A stretch of DNA of 34,259 nt from an uncultured Bacilli bacterium (GCA_944368975.1 CALVXI010000001.1:1-34259), one strand, 5' to 3'. Shown: positions 16,702 to 25,356, counted from the stretch's first letter. Numbers and translations: made by a program. The notes: a model not told the origin generated them from the sequence alone.

Positions 16702-17718
16702 ATGTTTGGCGCTGCTGATTTTGGTACTTTAATTAAATATTTTATAATGTATGGCATAGGATTTATTTTAGGATCCTATGGTGGTTTATTTTCTGAAGCT
16801 TCTGGTATTATAAATATTGCTTTAGAAGGCTCAATGGTTTTTGGAGCTTTTATGGGTTTAATTTTCCTTCAAGGAATGAACTCTTGGTGTGCAGGAACAT
16901 TTTTAGTAACAACAAGTGGTGGATTAATAATTGTTTATTTATTAGGCTGTTTAGTTGCTATTCTTGCTGGTTTATTATTCTCATATCTACTCTCATTTGT
17001 TTCAATTAAATTAAAGGCGGATCAAACAGTTGTAGGAACTGCTTTAAATACAGTTGCTGTAGCTATTTGTACAATTATTAATACACAAATTACTCACATT
17101 GATTCACCAGAAACACAAAATAATATCTTTTCTAGTATCCTATTAGTTAGAACTGGAAATGCTTTTATTGATAATGCCTTTAGTGGTTTAAATTTTAGTG
17201 TTGTAATTGGAATAATTGCAATCATTGCTTTATGGTTAATTATGAATAAAACTAGACTTGGTTTAAGGCTTAGAGCATGTGGTGAAAATCCTGCTGCCGC
17301 TGATAGTGTTGGTATTAATGTTTACCGTATGCGTTATGTTGGTACAGCAATTGGTTCAAGTGCTGCAGGACTTGCCGGATTTATTATCTTTTCATGTATG
17401 CCAATTGGAACATGGCAAATTAATGCTTTAGGTTATGGATTTTTAGCAATTGCGATTGAAATATTTGGTAACTGGAAAGCAACGAATATTATTTATTGTT
17501 CGTTATTCTTTGCATTCTTCTTCGCATTTGCTCCAACATTTACTGCTGCTTTAAGTAATTTAGGTATAAATAATCCTGTTTCTGGAACAATTTTTGGTGC
17601 TAGACCATTCTATTATTTATTACCTTATTTACTTGCTTTAATTACTCTTGTTATTTTCTCAAAGAAATCTAGAGCGCCTAAAGCTGAAGGTATTCCTTAT
17701 AATAAATCAAGTAGATAA
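16702..17718 (+). CDS. nupQ: nucleoside ABC transporter permease 2
   Basis: A 338-residue second permease of the same transporter, equivalent to B. subtilis NupQ. It has GGLFSEASGIINIALEGSMVFGAF near the start, KLKADQTVVGTALNTVAVA in the middle, and the coupling segment LGLRLRACGENPAAADSVGIN. About nine hydrophobic helices are visible. It is the last gene of the operon. No intrinsic terminator follows; instead the dyad-symmetric region at 17728-17796 begins 10 bp after the stop. Confidence 0.94.
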   Translation: MFGAADFGTLIKYFIMYGIGFILGSYGGLFSEASGIINIALEGSMVFGAFMGLIFLQGMNSWCAGTFLVTTSGGLIIVYLLGCLVAILAGLLFSYLLSFVSIKLKADQTVVGTALNTVAVAICTIINTQITHIDSPETQNNIFSSILLVRTGNAFIDNAFSGLNFSVVIGIIAIIALWLIMNKTRLGLRLRACGENPAAADSVGINVYRMRYVGTAIGSSAAGLAGFIIFSCMPIGTWQINALGYGFLAIAIEIFGNWKATNIIYCSLFFAFFFAFAPTFTAALSNLGINNPVSGTIFGARPFYYLLPYLLALITLVIFSKKSRAPKAEGIPYNKSSR

Positions 17719-17727
17719 AAACACATA

Positions 17728-17796
17728 ATTACAACTTTTGATTAACTTAATAATTGACTATATAGATTCTTGAAAAGTTATATCAAAAGTTGTAAT
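17728..17796. repeat. long inverted repeat flanking a promoter-like element
   Basis: ATTACAACTTTTGAT (17728-17742) and ATCAAAAGTTGTAAT (17782-17796) are perfect 15-bp arms. TAACTT (17743-17748) and AAGTTA (17775-17780) extend them inward to 21 pairs with one unpaired base. The interior contains TTGACT (17754-17759), a good -35 box, with a TTATAT-like -10 candidate at 17778-17783. There is no T-run after the dyad, so it is not a standard terminator. It could be a pair of operators around a promoter, or an RNA stem at the end of the nup transcript. Confidence 0.7.
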
Positions 17797-17933
17797 CTAA
17801 TTACGATTAGAAGTTGCCTTGCTTCTTTCGAAATTATAAAAATTTCGGGGAGATAATAATTTTAAATATTATACTATCGCGGTCTTGGTAAAGTCTAAAA
17901 CTATTTTTAATTAAAAAGGTTTGTTTTAATACC
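17797..17933 (+). promoter_or_regulatory. hairpin-rich leader upstream of the glycosyltransferase/lipid cluster
   Basis: About 137 nt without a gene. Successive small stems can be drawn: CTAAT/ATTAG (17797-17810), AGAAG/CTTCT (17809-17826), CGAAATT/AATTTCG (17829-17847) and GATA/TATC (17852-17878) with weaker inner pairing. The loop TTGCC (17814-17818) can pair with GGTAA (17887-17891), a possible pseudoknot with one G-U. I do not recognise a known riboswitch class or T-box. A structured 5' leader is plausible but unproven. Confidence 0.4.
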
Positions 17934-18737
17934 ATGATCGAGAAGATTATACATTATGTTTGGCTTGGAGGAAAACCTCTACCTGAACGTTATAAAAAAT
18001 TCATTGAGAAATGGAAAGAGATTTTCGTTGGTTATGAATTTAAAAAATGGGATGAATCTACTTTCGATATAAATAGCAATGAATGGGTTAAAAAGGCTAT
18101 AGAGTTAAAAAATTACTCGTTAGCTGCCGATGTTATTAGAAGTTGGGCTCTATTAAACTATGGTGGGATTTATCTTGATACCGATGTTGAAGTTTTAAAA
18201 AGTTTTAATGATTTAAGTGAAAAATATGATTTTTTTATTGGGTATGAAACAAGTCGATGGTTAGGGTGTGCGGTCTTGGGAGCTAAAAAAGGTCATCCGA
18301 TAATGAAAGAAGTATATAGTCGCTATGAACAACCATGTTTTGACATTAATAAAAAGAGTAATATGCGTTGTGTACTTAATTTTACTGCTTCGATAGAACG
18401 TTTATATAAAATTAAATTAAACGGGAAAGGAATTACTTTAAAAGATAATGCAATAATTCTTCCAAGAGATTATTTTTTCCCTAAACATTACATAACAAAA
18501 GAATTAAAAGTAACAGATAATAGTTTGTGTATACATCATTATGGGGCAACATGGCATTCAAAAGGAAAAGTTGTTGGAACAAAGATTGCTTGTTTTGTAT
18601 TACATTTAATGGGTGAAAATTTATTTGGAATTTGTTTTGAAACTATCGCTAGAGTCAATATGCTTGGTCAGCTTAAAAGAGAATATAAACATAGAATTTT
18701 ATTAATTGAGGGTAATAATAATGGAGAAGTTAAATAG
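17934..18737 (+). CDS. DXD-type sugar glycosyltransferase (GT32-like)
   Basis: A 267-residue glycosyltransferase of the Gly_transf_sug / OCH1-like type (PF04488). It opens with IEKIIHYVWLGG, the standard start of this family, and has the metal and nucleotide-sugar motif GGIYLDTDVE with DTD at 82-84. Such enzymes add a sugar to a surface glycan or glycolipid; the acceptor cannot be told. The ATG is chosen by family alignment. No ribosome binding site lies at normal distance (AAAGG is 15 nt upstream), so initiation may depend on the leader structure. The 3' end overlaps fakA by 17 nt, tying it to the lipid cluster. Confidence 0.88.
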   Translation: MIEKIIHYVWLGGKPLPERYKKFIEKWKEIFVGYEFKKWDESTFDINSNEWVKKAIELKNYSLAADVIRSWALLNYGGIYLDTDVEVLKSFNDLSEKYDFFIGYETSRWLGCAVLGAKKGHPIMKEVYSRYEQPCFDINKKSNMRCVLNFTASIERLYKIKLNGKGITLKDNAIILPRDYFFPKHYITKELKVTDNSLCIHHYGATWHSKGKVVGTKIACFVLHLMGENLFGICFETIARVNMLGQLKREYKHRILLIEGNNNGEVK

Positions 18738-20244
18738 TATTGATGGATTGACTGTTTATAATATGTTACGTTATGGTTTCACAAGTCTTTCTTATAACGA
18801 AAATTATTTAAATAATATTAATACATTTCCAGTTAGTGATAATGATACTGGTACTAATATGAAAAGAACTTTTCAAAAAGGTTTATTAGCTATTAATGAA
18901 AATAAAAATGCAGGTTCAGTTTTGCATTCTTTTGCTAAAAATATGTCTTTAGGAAGTAGAGGAAATAGTGGTTTTATTTTCTCACAATATTTTTTAGGAT
19001 TAAGTGATTTTCTTAAAGAAAAAGCATTAATTACAATTGAAGATTTTTCAAAAGCAATTATTTACGCTTATAAAATCGCTTATGCAGCTGTTATTAACCC
19101 AATGGAAGGGACTATGTTAACTGCAATGTCAGAAGGGGCAAATGAAGTATTAAATAATATTAAGAACTTTAATGAAGTTTCTTTCGATGACTTCTTTAAT
19201 TTATTTAGTAAAAGTATTTTTAGTAGTGTTTTAAAAACAAAGTCTCAAATGGAATTATTAAATGCAAATAATGTTGTTGATAGTGGGGCACTTGGCTTTT
19301 ATCTTGTAATTAATGGTATGAGAAAATCTTTTGATGATAATATACCTTATTTTAATTGTGAGGAAAGTAATCTTTTACCAAAACGTTATAGTGATATTGA
19401 TAATCCAATGACTTATTTTCGCTATTGTACAGAATTTACAGTTAATCTTAATAAAAAGAATACCAAAAACTATTTTTCAAATATTTTAAAAGAAAAAGGA
19501 GATTCTGTTGTCGTTGCAATAAATAATAATCTTTTAAAAGTTCATATTCATACAAATATTCCTTATAACGTTATTAATGATTTTAAATCTTATGGAACAA
19601 TAATTCGTACTAAAGTAGATGATTTATTTGAAACGCCTCAATTTGAACGATTAAAAAGAAGAAAACATGATGATTATGTTGTTATTGCTTTCACTTATGG
19701 TGAAGCAAATGCTTCTTTATGTGAAAGATTAGGGGCAGACGTTGCATTTTCAATTCCATTTAATCATAAGACAAGTGAAGATGAACTTAAAAGCTTATTA
19801 ACTTATTATAAAGAAACTAATGTTATAGTTTTTAGTGCTGATAAAAATGTTGAAAATGCTTTAAAATCGATGCATTGGTGGGGAGATTTTAAAAATTTAT
19901 TTGTAGTTGAATGTGCTGGAATGGCTAATACTTTCTTTAAACTTGCTTCATCAATGTTTGATTTATCTTTTAATGAATTTAAAAAAGAAGTTAATAATTT
20001 AAAAAGAATTAATAATCTTGAGTTTAAAATAAATGATAATAAAAATTTAAAAGAAGAACTTAATTGTTATTTATCACCAAATAGACTTAAAGGATATTCA
20101 ACAATTGCAATATTTGGTGGTAAAAATGTTAAAAAAGAGGATATTGATATAGTTACTAGTTTCTTTGAAGAAAATGAAGATATTGAATTTAATTATTTTC
20201 CTGGTGGACAAGAAGATTCCTTATTTATCATTGGAGCAATGTAA
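18721..20244 (+). CDS. fakA: fatty acid kinase catalytic subunit FakA
   Basis: A 507-residue YloV/FakA protein. The N-terminal DAK2-like kinase domain has PVSDNDTGTNM (37-47), where the aspartates bind Mg-ATP, and LGSRGNSG (77-84). The middle and C-terminal domains follow, including VIVFSADKNVENA and the closing FPGGQEDSLFIIGAM. FakA phosphorylates fatty acids held by FakB to give acyl-phosphates for phospholipid synthesis. I start at ATG 18721 with GAGGG 8 nt upstream; an in-frame TTG at 18706 is less likely. It overlaps the glycosyltransferase gene by 17 nt. The partner FakB is encoded four genes on (23119). Confidence 0.93.
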   Translation: MEKLNSIDGLTVYNMLRYGFTSLSYNENYLNNINTFPVSDNDTGTNMKRTFQKGLLAINENKNAGSVLHSFAKNMSLGSRGNSGFIFSQYFLGLSDFLKEKALITIEDFSKAIIYAYKIAYAAVINPMEGTMLTAMSEGANEVLNNIKNFNEVSFDDFFNLFSKSIFSSVLKTKSQMELLNANNVVDSGALGFYLVINGMRKSFDDNIPYFNCEESNLLPKRYSDIDNPMTYFRYCTEFTVNLNKKNTKNYFSNILKEKGDSVVVAINNNLLKVHIHTNIPYNVINDFKSYGTIIRTKVDDLFETPQFERLKRRKHDDYVVIAFTYGEANASLCERLGADVAFSIPFNHKTSEDELKSLLTYYKETNVIVFSADKNVENALKSMHWWGDFKNLFVVECAGMANTFFKLASSMFDLSFNEFKKEVNNLKRINNLEFKINDNKNLKEELNCYLSPNRLKGYSTIAIFGGKNVKKEDIDIVTSFFEENEDIEFNYFPGGQEDSLFIIGAM

Positions 20245-20246
20245 TA

Positions 20247-22154
20247 ATGGAAAATTATCGAGCAATTGTTAAGCATGATCTAAATAAACTACGTAATTCA
20301 AAAAAAGAATTAAAAGATATATTTAAAATTGCTTTTTCTCATGAGTATAAAGTAGCTTATGAAAAACTCGATAATTATCATCTTGAATCGCTTACTTATA
20401 AAGAATTAAATGAAAAAATTGTAGATTTTGCAATTTATTTAAGAGAATATTACTTACCTTCTAATGAAGAATATATTGCAATTGATTTAATAAATAGTCC
20501 TTTATTTATAATCGCTTTTTGGGGTTCATTAATGGCAGGATATAAACCATATTTAGTTAATAGTTATTATCCTAGTAAACTAAGAATTTCTTTATTAAAT
20601 AGATTAAATATTAGAAGAGTTATTACCCTAAATAAAGATTATTTAGATTTTGAAAATATTGATACAACAAATTATTCTAAAAAAATTAAAAAAAGAGAAA
20701 TAAAAGACGAGTGGTGGGCAAATAATTTTGCAATATCTTCGTCATTAACTGGTTTAGAAGCAAAAATTATTATTTATGATGGTAAAGCTATAGCTAATGA
20801 AATTTTAAATAGCGATAGCATAATCAAAGGGAATCCATGGTTTATGAAAGATTATCATCATGAAATAAAAGTAGCAGCGATATTACCTTTTTTCCATATT
20901 TTTGGAATTTTGGTTTCTTATATTTGGTTTTCTTTTTATGGAAGAACCATAGTTTTCTTTAATAATTTATCGGAAGAATGTGTTCGCTCAACTATTATTA
21001 GACATAAAGTTACACACATTTTTGCTCCACCAATCCTTTTTAATAAATTATATGAAGGTATAATAAAAGGAGTTTCTAAAGAGAGTTTAACGAAGCAAAA
21101 GTTATTTAATAATGGAATTAATTTAATTACTAAAGTTGGCAATATTTTTCCTAGACTTAGTTTATTTTTATCTCACATTTTAATGAAAGAAGTTCGTTTA
21201 AAAGCTTTTGGTAATTCTCCACAATTTATGATTTCGGGAGGAGCTATTATTAAACCAAGTGTATTAAAAATAATTAATGCTATAGGCTACCCTTTATTTA
21301 ATGGATATGGAACAACAGAAGCTTCGATTACTGGAGCTAATTTTAATTTAAAATTTAAAAAAAGAACTGATGGATCGATAGGGAAACCATTTTTAAGTGT
21401 AGATTATAGTTTAGATAGTGATAATACATTAATTATAAGCGGAAGTAGTTTAGCTAAAGAAATACTTTATTTAGATGGTAAAATAGAAAAAATCAATAAA
21501 TTTTATACTAATGATCTTGTTAGTTTTGAAAACAATACTTATTTTATTAAAGGGCGTAAAAGTGATTTATTTATTTCAGAAAATGGAGAAAATATTTCGC
21601 CCGACATTATTGAGCAAGAACTAAATATTTCTTTAGCATCTTCTTTTTCAGTTTTAGAAATTGATAATAATTTATCCATTATTTTAGAGTACAAAAAGGG
21701 TCTTAATCCAATATTAATAAATAAGGAAATCGAAGCTTTAAAAAACTCACTTTCTTATAAGACTTATGGAAATGTTATTAAAAGAATTTGGATTACTTAT
21801 GATAAAATAAGTAATGAAAATGCAATAAAAGTCTCTAGAACTCAATTAAAAAATAAAATTATGAATAAAGAAGTCTCACTATTAGATCCTAAATTATTAA
21901 AAGCTGAGCCTTTAGAAACTGAAAATAATGAAATAATTTCAATAATTAAAAATATATTTAAAGAATATATTTCAGTTAATAATAATGTTGAAAATAATAG
22001 TGATTATTTTATAGATTTAGGAGGAGATTCATTAGGTTATATTTCTTTAATTTCACGTATTGAAGAAGAATTCGATATATCCTTTGACTTAGAAAAAGAT
22101 GGTGCAATGAGAACTCCTAACGATTTTTATAATAAGGTTAAGGAAAAACGATGA
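20247..22154 (+). CDS. AMP-forming acyl ligase fused to an acyl carrier domain
   Basis: A 635-residue two-domain protein. Residues 1-545 are an adenylate-forming enzyme: GYGTTEAS (353-360), the ND pair (422-423), the hinge GRKSDLF (436-442) and a candidate catalytic lysine near 528. The phosphate-binding loop is degenerate, SSSLTGLEAK (164-173) in place of SGTTG-PK. Residues 555-635 are a carrier domain with LGGDSLGYISL, Ser595 being the phosphopantetheine site. It probably activates a fatty acid as acyl-AMP and loads it on its own carrier, in the manner of acyl-ACP synthetases; an amino acid substrate is not excluded. It sits between fakA and plsC and overlaps plsC by 4 nt. Confidence 0.88.
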   Translation: MENYRAIVKHDLNKLRNSKKELKDIFKIAFSHEYKVAYEKLDNYHLESLTYKELNEKIVDFAIYLREYYLPSNEEYIAIDLINSPLFIIAFWGSLMAGYKPYLVNSYYPSKLRISLLNRLNIRRVITLNKDYLDFENIDTTNYSKKIKKREIKDEWWANNFAISSSLTGLEAKIIIYDGKAIANEILNSDSIIKGNPWFMKDYHHEIKVAAILPFFHIFGILVSYIWFSFYGRTIVFFNNLSEECVRSTIIRHKVTHIFAPPILFNKLYEGIIKGVSKESLTKQKLFNNGINLITKVGNIFPRLSLFLSHILMKEVRLKAFGNSPQFMISGGAIIKPSVLKIINAIGYPLFNGYGTTEASITGANFNLKFKKRTDGSIGKPFLSVDYSLDSDNTLIISGSSLAKEILYLDGKIEKINKFYTNDLVSFENNTYFIKGRKSDLFISENGENISPDIIEQELNISLASSFSVLEIDNNLSIILEYKKGLNPILINKEIEALKNSLSYKTYGNVIKRIWITYDKISNENAIKVSRTQLKNKIMNKEVSLLDPKLLKAEPLETENNEIISIIKNIFKEYISVNNNVENNSDYFIDLGGDSLGYISLISRIEEEFDISFDLEKDGAMRTPNDFYNKVKEKR

Positions 22155-23104
22155 AAACTTTAATGTATTATTTAGCGTTAGTTCTTGGATTACCTTTTGC
22201 TTTAATATTTTTTAAAATGAAAATAACTTATGAAGGTAAGGAAAAATTTAAAATTCCTAAAGGAACAATTATTATTTCTCCTCATAAAAGTTTTCTTGAT
22301 GCTATTGCTATTGCTTATTTATTTTTCTTTCGCCGATTATATTTTCTTGCAGCTGACTGGTATCATAATTTACTTATAATTTTTAAGCCATTTATGCTTT
22401 TATTAGGAGCAATTTTAGTAGATCCTCAAGGAAGAAATTTAAAATTTATTGAAAAAAGTAAGAAGGTTTTAATGAAAAATAAATCCATTTTAGTTTTTCC
22501 TGAAGGCGACTATTTGTATAACAAAAAACTTTATGAATTTGGTGATTTTAAACCTGGTTATTTAATGATGGCTAATTCTAGTGACGCACCAATTGTTCCA
22601 ATTATATTAGATTTTTCTTATGGCATATTTTCTAGACTTCACATCAAAATAGGTAAACCTATATATATTTCTTCTAGCGATAATGATTATATTAATTCCA
22701 ATAATCTAATTTATAAAAAATGTTTAAATTTGTTTTATGAACTTAAAAAAGAAAAGGCTACTAAAATTAAAATGACTTATACTTATAAAGAATTAGAAAA
22801 AGGTGATGTTATAAGAGTAAAACATAATTTATATCACCATTATGGAATTTATTTTGACGATGAACATGTACTTGAATTTGGAGATGGAAAGATTCAAGAT
22901 TCAAATGATAATGATGTTCATTTTACTTCATTAAGTAATTTTACAAATGGAAAAATTCCTGAAGTAAGAATTGTTTCTAAAAGACATAAGCGTTCTTTAA
23001 AGAAAATTATTGATTATGAAAAAGAAATTATAGGGCAAAAAGATTACTCTATAATAAATAATAATTGTTTAGATTTAGTCAATCGTTTAACTTTAAAAAT
23101 ATAA
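22151..23104 (+). CDS. PlsC-type acyltransferase fused to an LRAT-like domain
   Basis: A 317-residue fusion. Residues 1-200 are a 1-acylglycerol-3-phosphate acyltransferase: a hydrophobic N-terminus, the catalytic HX4D motif HKSFLD (45-50) and FPEG (116-119). Residues 213-317 resemble the LRAT / NlpC-P60-like papain fold: GDVIRVKHNLYHHYGIY with His230, a VLEFGDG strand, and NNNCLDLV with Cys306 as nucleophile. The usual second His of LRAT is Glu242 here. LRAT-like enzymes move acyl groups through a cysteine thioester, so both halves point to phospholipid acyl exchange. It overlaps the ligase gene by 4 nt and precedes fakB by 14 nt. Confidence 0.88.
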   Translation: MKTLMYYLALVLGLPFALIFFKMKITYEGKEKFKIPKGTIIISPHKSFLDAIAIAYLFFFRRLYFLAADWYHNLLIIFKPFMLLLGAILVDPQGRNLKFIEKSKKVLMKNKSILVFPEGDYLYNKKLYEFGDFKPGYLMMANSSDAPIVPIILDFSYGIFSRLHIKIGKPIYISSSDNDYINSNNLIYKKCLNLFYELKKEKATKIKMTYTYKELEKGDVIRVKHNLYHHYGIYFDDEHVLEFGDGKIQDSNDNDVHFTSLSNFTNGKIPEVRIVSKRHKRSLKKIIDYEKEIIGQKDYSIINNNCLDLVNRLTLKI

Positions 23105-23118
23105 AAATGGAGGTTTTT

Positions 23119-24057
23119 ATGGAAAAAAATTATATTATTTTAACAGATTCAACTAGCGATTTATCACCTGAATTAAGATCAAGATTTGAAATTGACGATT
23201 ATTTAGAAGGTTTAATTTCGACTCCTGAAGAGGAAAACTTAAATGCCACTCTTGAAGCTGAAGATGATGCATATTTTGATGATTTTTATAAAAAATTAAA
23301 AGCAAATCCTAAAGGATACAAAACTGCAGCCATTGGATTTGGAAATTCTAGAGATAAAATCAAAAAATGGTTAGAGGCTGGGAAAGATATTCTAATTGTT
23401 TTAATTTCCGGTGGAATGAGCGCTTCATATAAAATTTGCAGTCAAATATCAAAAGAACTCTTAGTTGATTATCCTGAAAGAAAAATTTTAATTTTAGATT
23501 CACGTCGTTATTCTTTAGGTGTTGGTATGTTAGCAATTAAAGCTTCAATGTATCGTAAAGAAGGTTTAACTATTGAAGAAAATTTTAAAAAACTTGAAGA
23601 CGAGAAAGAATGTTTACATCAAATGGGACCTATTGATGATTTATATTATGTTGCTAGTAAAGGTAGAATTAGTAACGCTAAGGCCTTTTTTGGAACAGTT
23701 TTTGGAATTAAACCAATGGGTGACTTTAGCCCAGTAGGAATGGTTCAACCTTTAGGTAAGGTTAATGGCATCGAAAAGACTTATAAAGCAACTATTGAAT
23801 ACATGAAGAAAACTATTAAAAATCCTCATGATCAAATTATTTTTGTTTCTCAAGCTTTACGTAGAAAAGAGGCAATTAAATTAGGCGAAATGATCAAGGC
23901 TGAATTTAAGCCAAAAGATGTAATTATTACTAATATTTATCCATCTTCTGGTATAAATTGTGGACCTGGTTTATTTGTTGCATTCTATTTTGGAACACGT
24001 ATAACTGATTTAAGTTACGAAAAGAGTGTATTTAACGAAATAAGTAAAAATCTATGA
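23119..24057 (+). CDS. fakB: DegV-family fatty acid-binding protein FakB
   Basis: A 312-residue DegV protein. YIILTDSTSDL at the start, the SGGMSASYKIC loop, ILDSRRYSLGVGMLA and YYVASKGRISNAKAFFGTVFGIKP match the family that binds a fatty acid and presents its carboxylate to FakA. It is somewhat longer than the usual 280-290 residues because of an acidic stretch at about 35-60. The start at 23119 is supported by GGAGG 5 nt upstream; upstream in-frame codons overlap the previous gene. It overlaps the hydrolase gene as ATGA. Confidence 0.92.
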   Translation: MEKNYIILTDSTSDLSPELRSRFEIDDYLEGLISTPEEENLNATLEAEDDAYFDDFYKKLKANPKGYKTAAIGFGNSRDKIKKWLEAGKDILIVLISGGMSASYKICSQISKELLVDYPERKILILDSRRYSLGVGMLAIKASMYRKEGLTIEENFKKLEDEKECLHQMGPIDDLYYVASKGRISNAKAFFGTVFGIKPMGDFSPVGMVQPLGKVNGIEKTYKATIEYMKKTIKNPHDQIIFVSQALRRKEAIKLGEMIKAEFKPKDVIITNIYPSSGINCGPGLFVAFYFGTRITDLSYEKSVFNEISKNL

Positions 24058-25010
24058 GTTGGTGGGAAATTACATTAATTGTTTTAGCTGCTTTTGTAGT
24101 TTTTAATCTTCTTTTCATGCTAATTTTGGTCCCACATGTTGTTTTTTATAATACCGTTTATAGAAGTCCGAAGAAAAAAAGAGTACGAGAATGTACAAAT
24201 TTAAAAGATGAAGACCAAGTTAAAATGTTTAATGAAGGTATTTCTTGGGCTAATAATTATAATGATAAACGTATATCACTAGAGATTAATAATGATGGGC
24301 TAAATTTAAAAGGTGAATATATAAATTTTGGTTATGATAAGTGCGCAATTATCCTTCAAGGAAGAACTGAGTCATTACTTTATAGTTATTATTTTGCTAA
24401 ACCTTATGCTGAAAGTGGGTATAACATTCTTGTCGTGGATTTAAGAGCTCATGGATTAAGCGATGGGAAATATCAAACTGGTGGGGTTAAAGAAAGTGGA
24501 GATATTGTTTGTTGGATTCAATATATAAGAAAACACTTCGGTATACAAAATTTTGTCTTGCATGGCGTTTGTATAGGTGCAGCGACTGCAATATATGCAA
24601 CTTTAGCATTTGAAAACAAAAATGAGTATATTATAAAAAAAGTTATTACTGATGGACTATATGCAACGTATTTTGAGATGTTTGAAAAAAACTTTGCTTC
24701 TTATAAAAAGAAGCCATTCCCAATGTTATATTTAACATTTTTTATAGCTCAAATTTATACAGGTGTTAATTTTTTTAAGAATAAACCTATTGAAGCGATT
24801 AAGAAAATTAAAGCACCAATTCTTTTAATATATAGTGAAGAAGATAAATTTTGTCCTCGCGAAAGTTCTTTAGCTTTATACGAAGCAACAAATAATTCAC
24901 AAAGTGAAATTGCCTTTTTCCCTTATGGAAGACATTCACATGTTAGATCTTTAAATACTAATGAATATGATAATAAAATTAAGGATTTCTTAATTAAGGA
25001 GGAAATTTAA
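24054..25010 (+). CDS. membrane-anchored alpha/beta hydrolase with cysteine nucleophile
   Basis: A 318-residue alpha/beta hydrolase with one N-terminal membrane helix (about 5-32). The oxyanion strand ILQGRTES, then VVDLRAHGLSDG, precede the nucleophile elbow LHGVCIGAA, in which Cys173 replaces the Ser of the common GxSxG. Asp264 (SEEDKFCP) and His294 or His296 (GRHSHV) complete a Cys-Asp-His triad. Relatives with Ser are YqiK/serine-aminopeptidase-like lipases; Cys is known in dienelactone hydrolases. Being between fakB and a glycolipid synthase suggests a lipid ester substrate, but this is inference. Confidence 0.85.
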   Translation: MSWWEITLIVLAAFVVFNLLFMLILVPHVVFYNTVYRSPKKKRVRECTNLKDEDQVKMFNEGISWANNYNDKRISLEINNDGLNLKGEYINFGYDKCAIILQGRTESLLYSYYFAKPYAESGYNILVVDLRAHGLSDGKYQTGGVKESGDIVCWIQYIRKHFGIQNFVLHGVCIGAATAIYATLAFENKNEYIIKKVITDGLYATYFEMFEKNFASYKKKPFPMLYLTFFIAQIYTGVNFFKNKPIEAIKKIKAPILLIYSEEDKFCPRESSLALYEATNNSQSEIAFFPYGRHSHVRSLNTNEYDNKIKDFLIKEEI

Positions 25011-25011
25011 T

Positions 25012-25347
25012 ATGGAAGAATATGAAAGTTATAATGGTCAATATCGTGATGGTGATCGTATTTATGTTGATAGACCATTACCAGAAATAATTGAAGCTGA
25101 AAATAGCGCAGTTGTTTCCATTGTTTTAGGAGCCTTAGCTATTGTTTTTAGTAGCATGGTTTTCGGCTTTATTTTAGGAATTTTTGCGATAAAGAATTCT
25201 GAAGATGCAAAGAAAGTATTAAATTCTCGCCATCATAAATATCATGTTGCAACAGCAGGAATGATTTGTGGATGGATATCTATCGGTTTATCAGCTATTA
25301 CTGCTATTTCTTATTTATTTTGGATAATATTAATTTTAGTTCTTTAA
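25012..25347 (+). CDS. DUF4190-like small membrane protein
   Basis: A 111-residue protein with an acidic 33-residue N-terminus and two hydrophobic helices (about 34-62 and 78-111) separated by a basic loop. The pattern SIVLGALAIVFSSMVFGFILGIFAI and ATAGMICGWISIGLSA is typical of DUF4190. No biochemical role is known. It starts 1 nt after the hydrolase stop, with AAGGAGG upstream, and so belongs to the lipid operon. Confidence 0.82.
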   Translation: MEEYESYNGQYRDGDRIYVDRPLPEIIEAENSAVVSIVLGALAIVFSSMVFGFILGIFAIKNSEDAKKVLNSRHHKYHVATAGMICGWISIGLSAITAISYLFWIILILVL

Positions 25348-25356
25348 AATTCAAAA

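Noticed and set aside
17719..17933. T-box, c-di-GMP, TPP or yybP-type riboswitch, or 6S RNA
   Set aside because: None of the sequence signatures of these classes could be located; the GGGGAG stretch alone is not enough.
18706..18720. TTG start for fakA
   Set aside because: ATG 18721 has GAGGG 8 nt upstream and fits FakA N-termini.
22151..22154. Mycoplasma-type code with TGA as tryptophan
   Set aside because: TGA ends several genes inside ATGA overlaps, and reading through would fuse unrelated proteins.
23065..23118. Longer N-terminus for fakB
   Set aside because: It overlaps the previous gene, and GGAGG at 23109-23113 serves the ATG at 23119.
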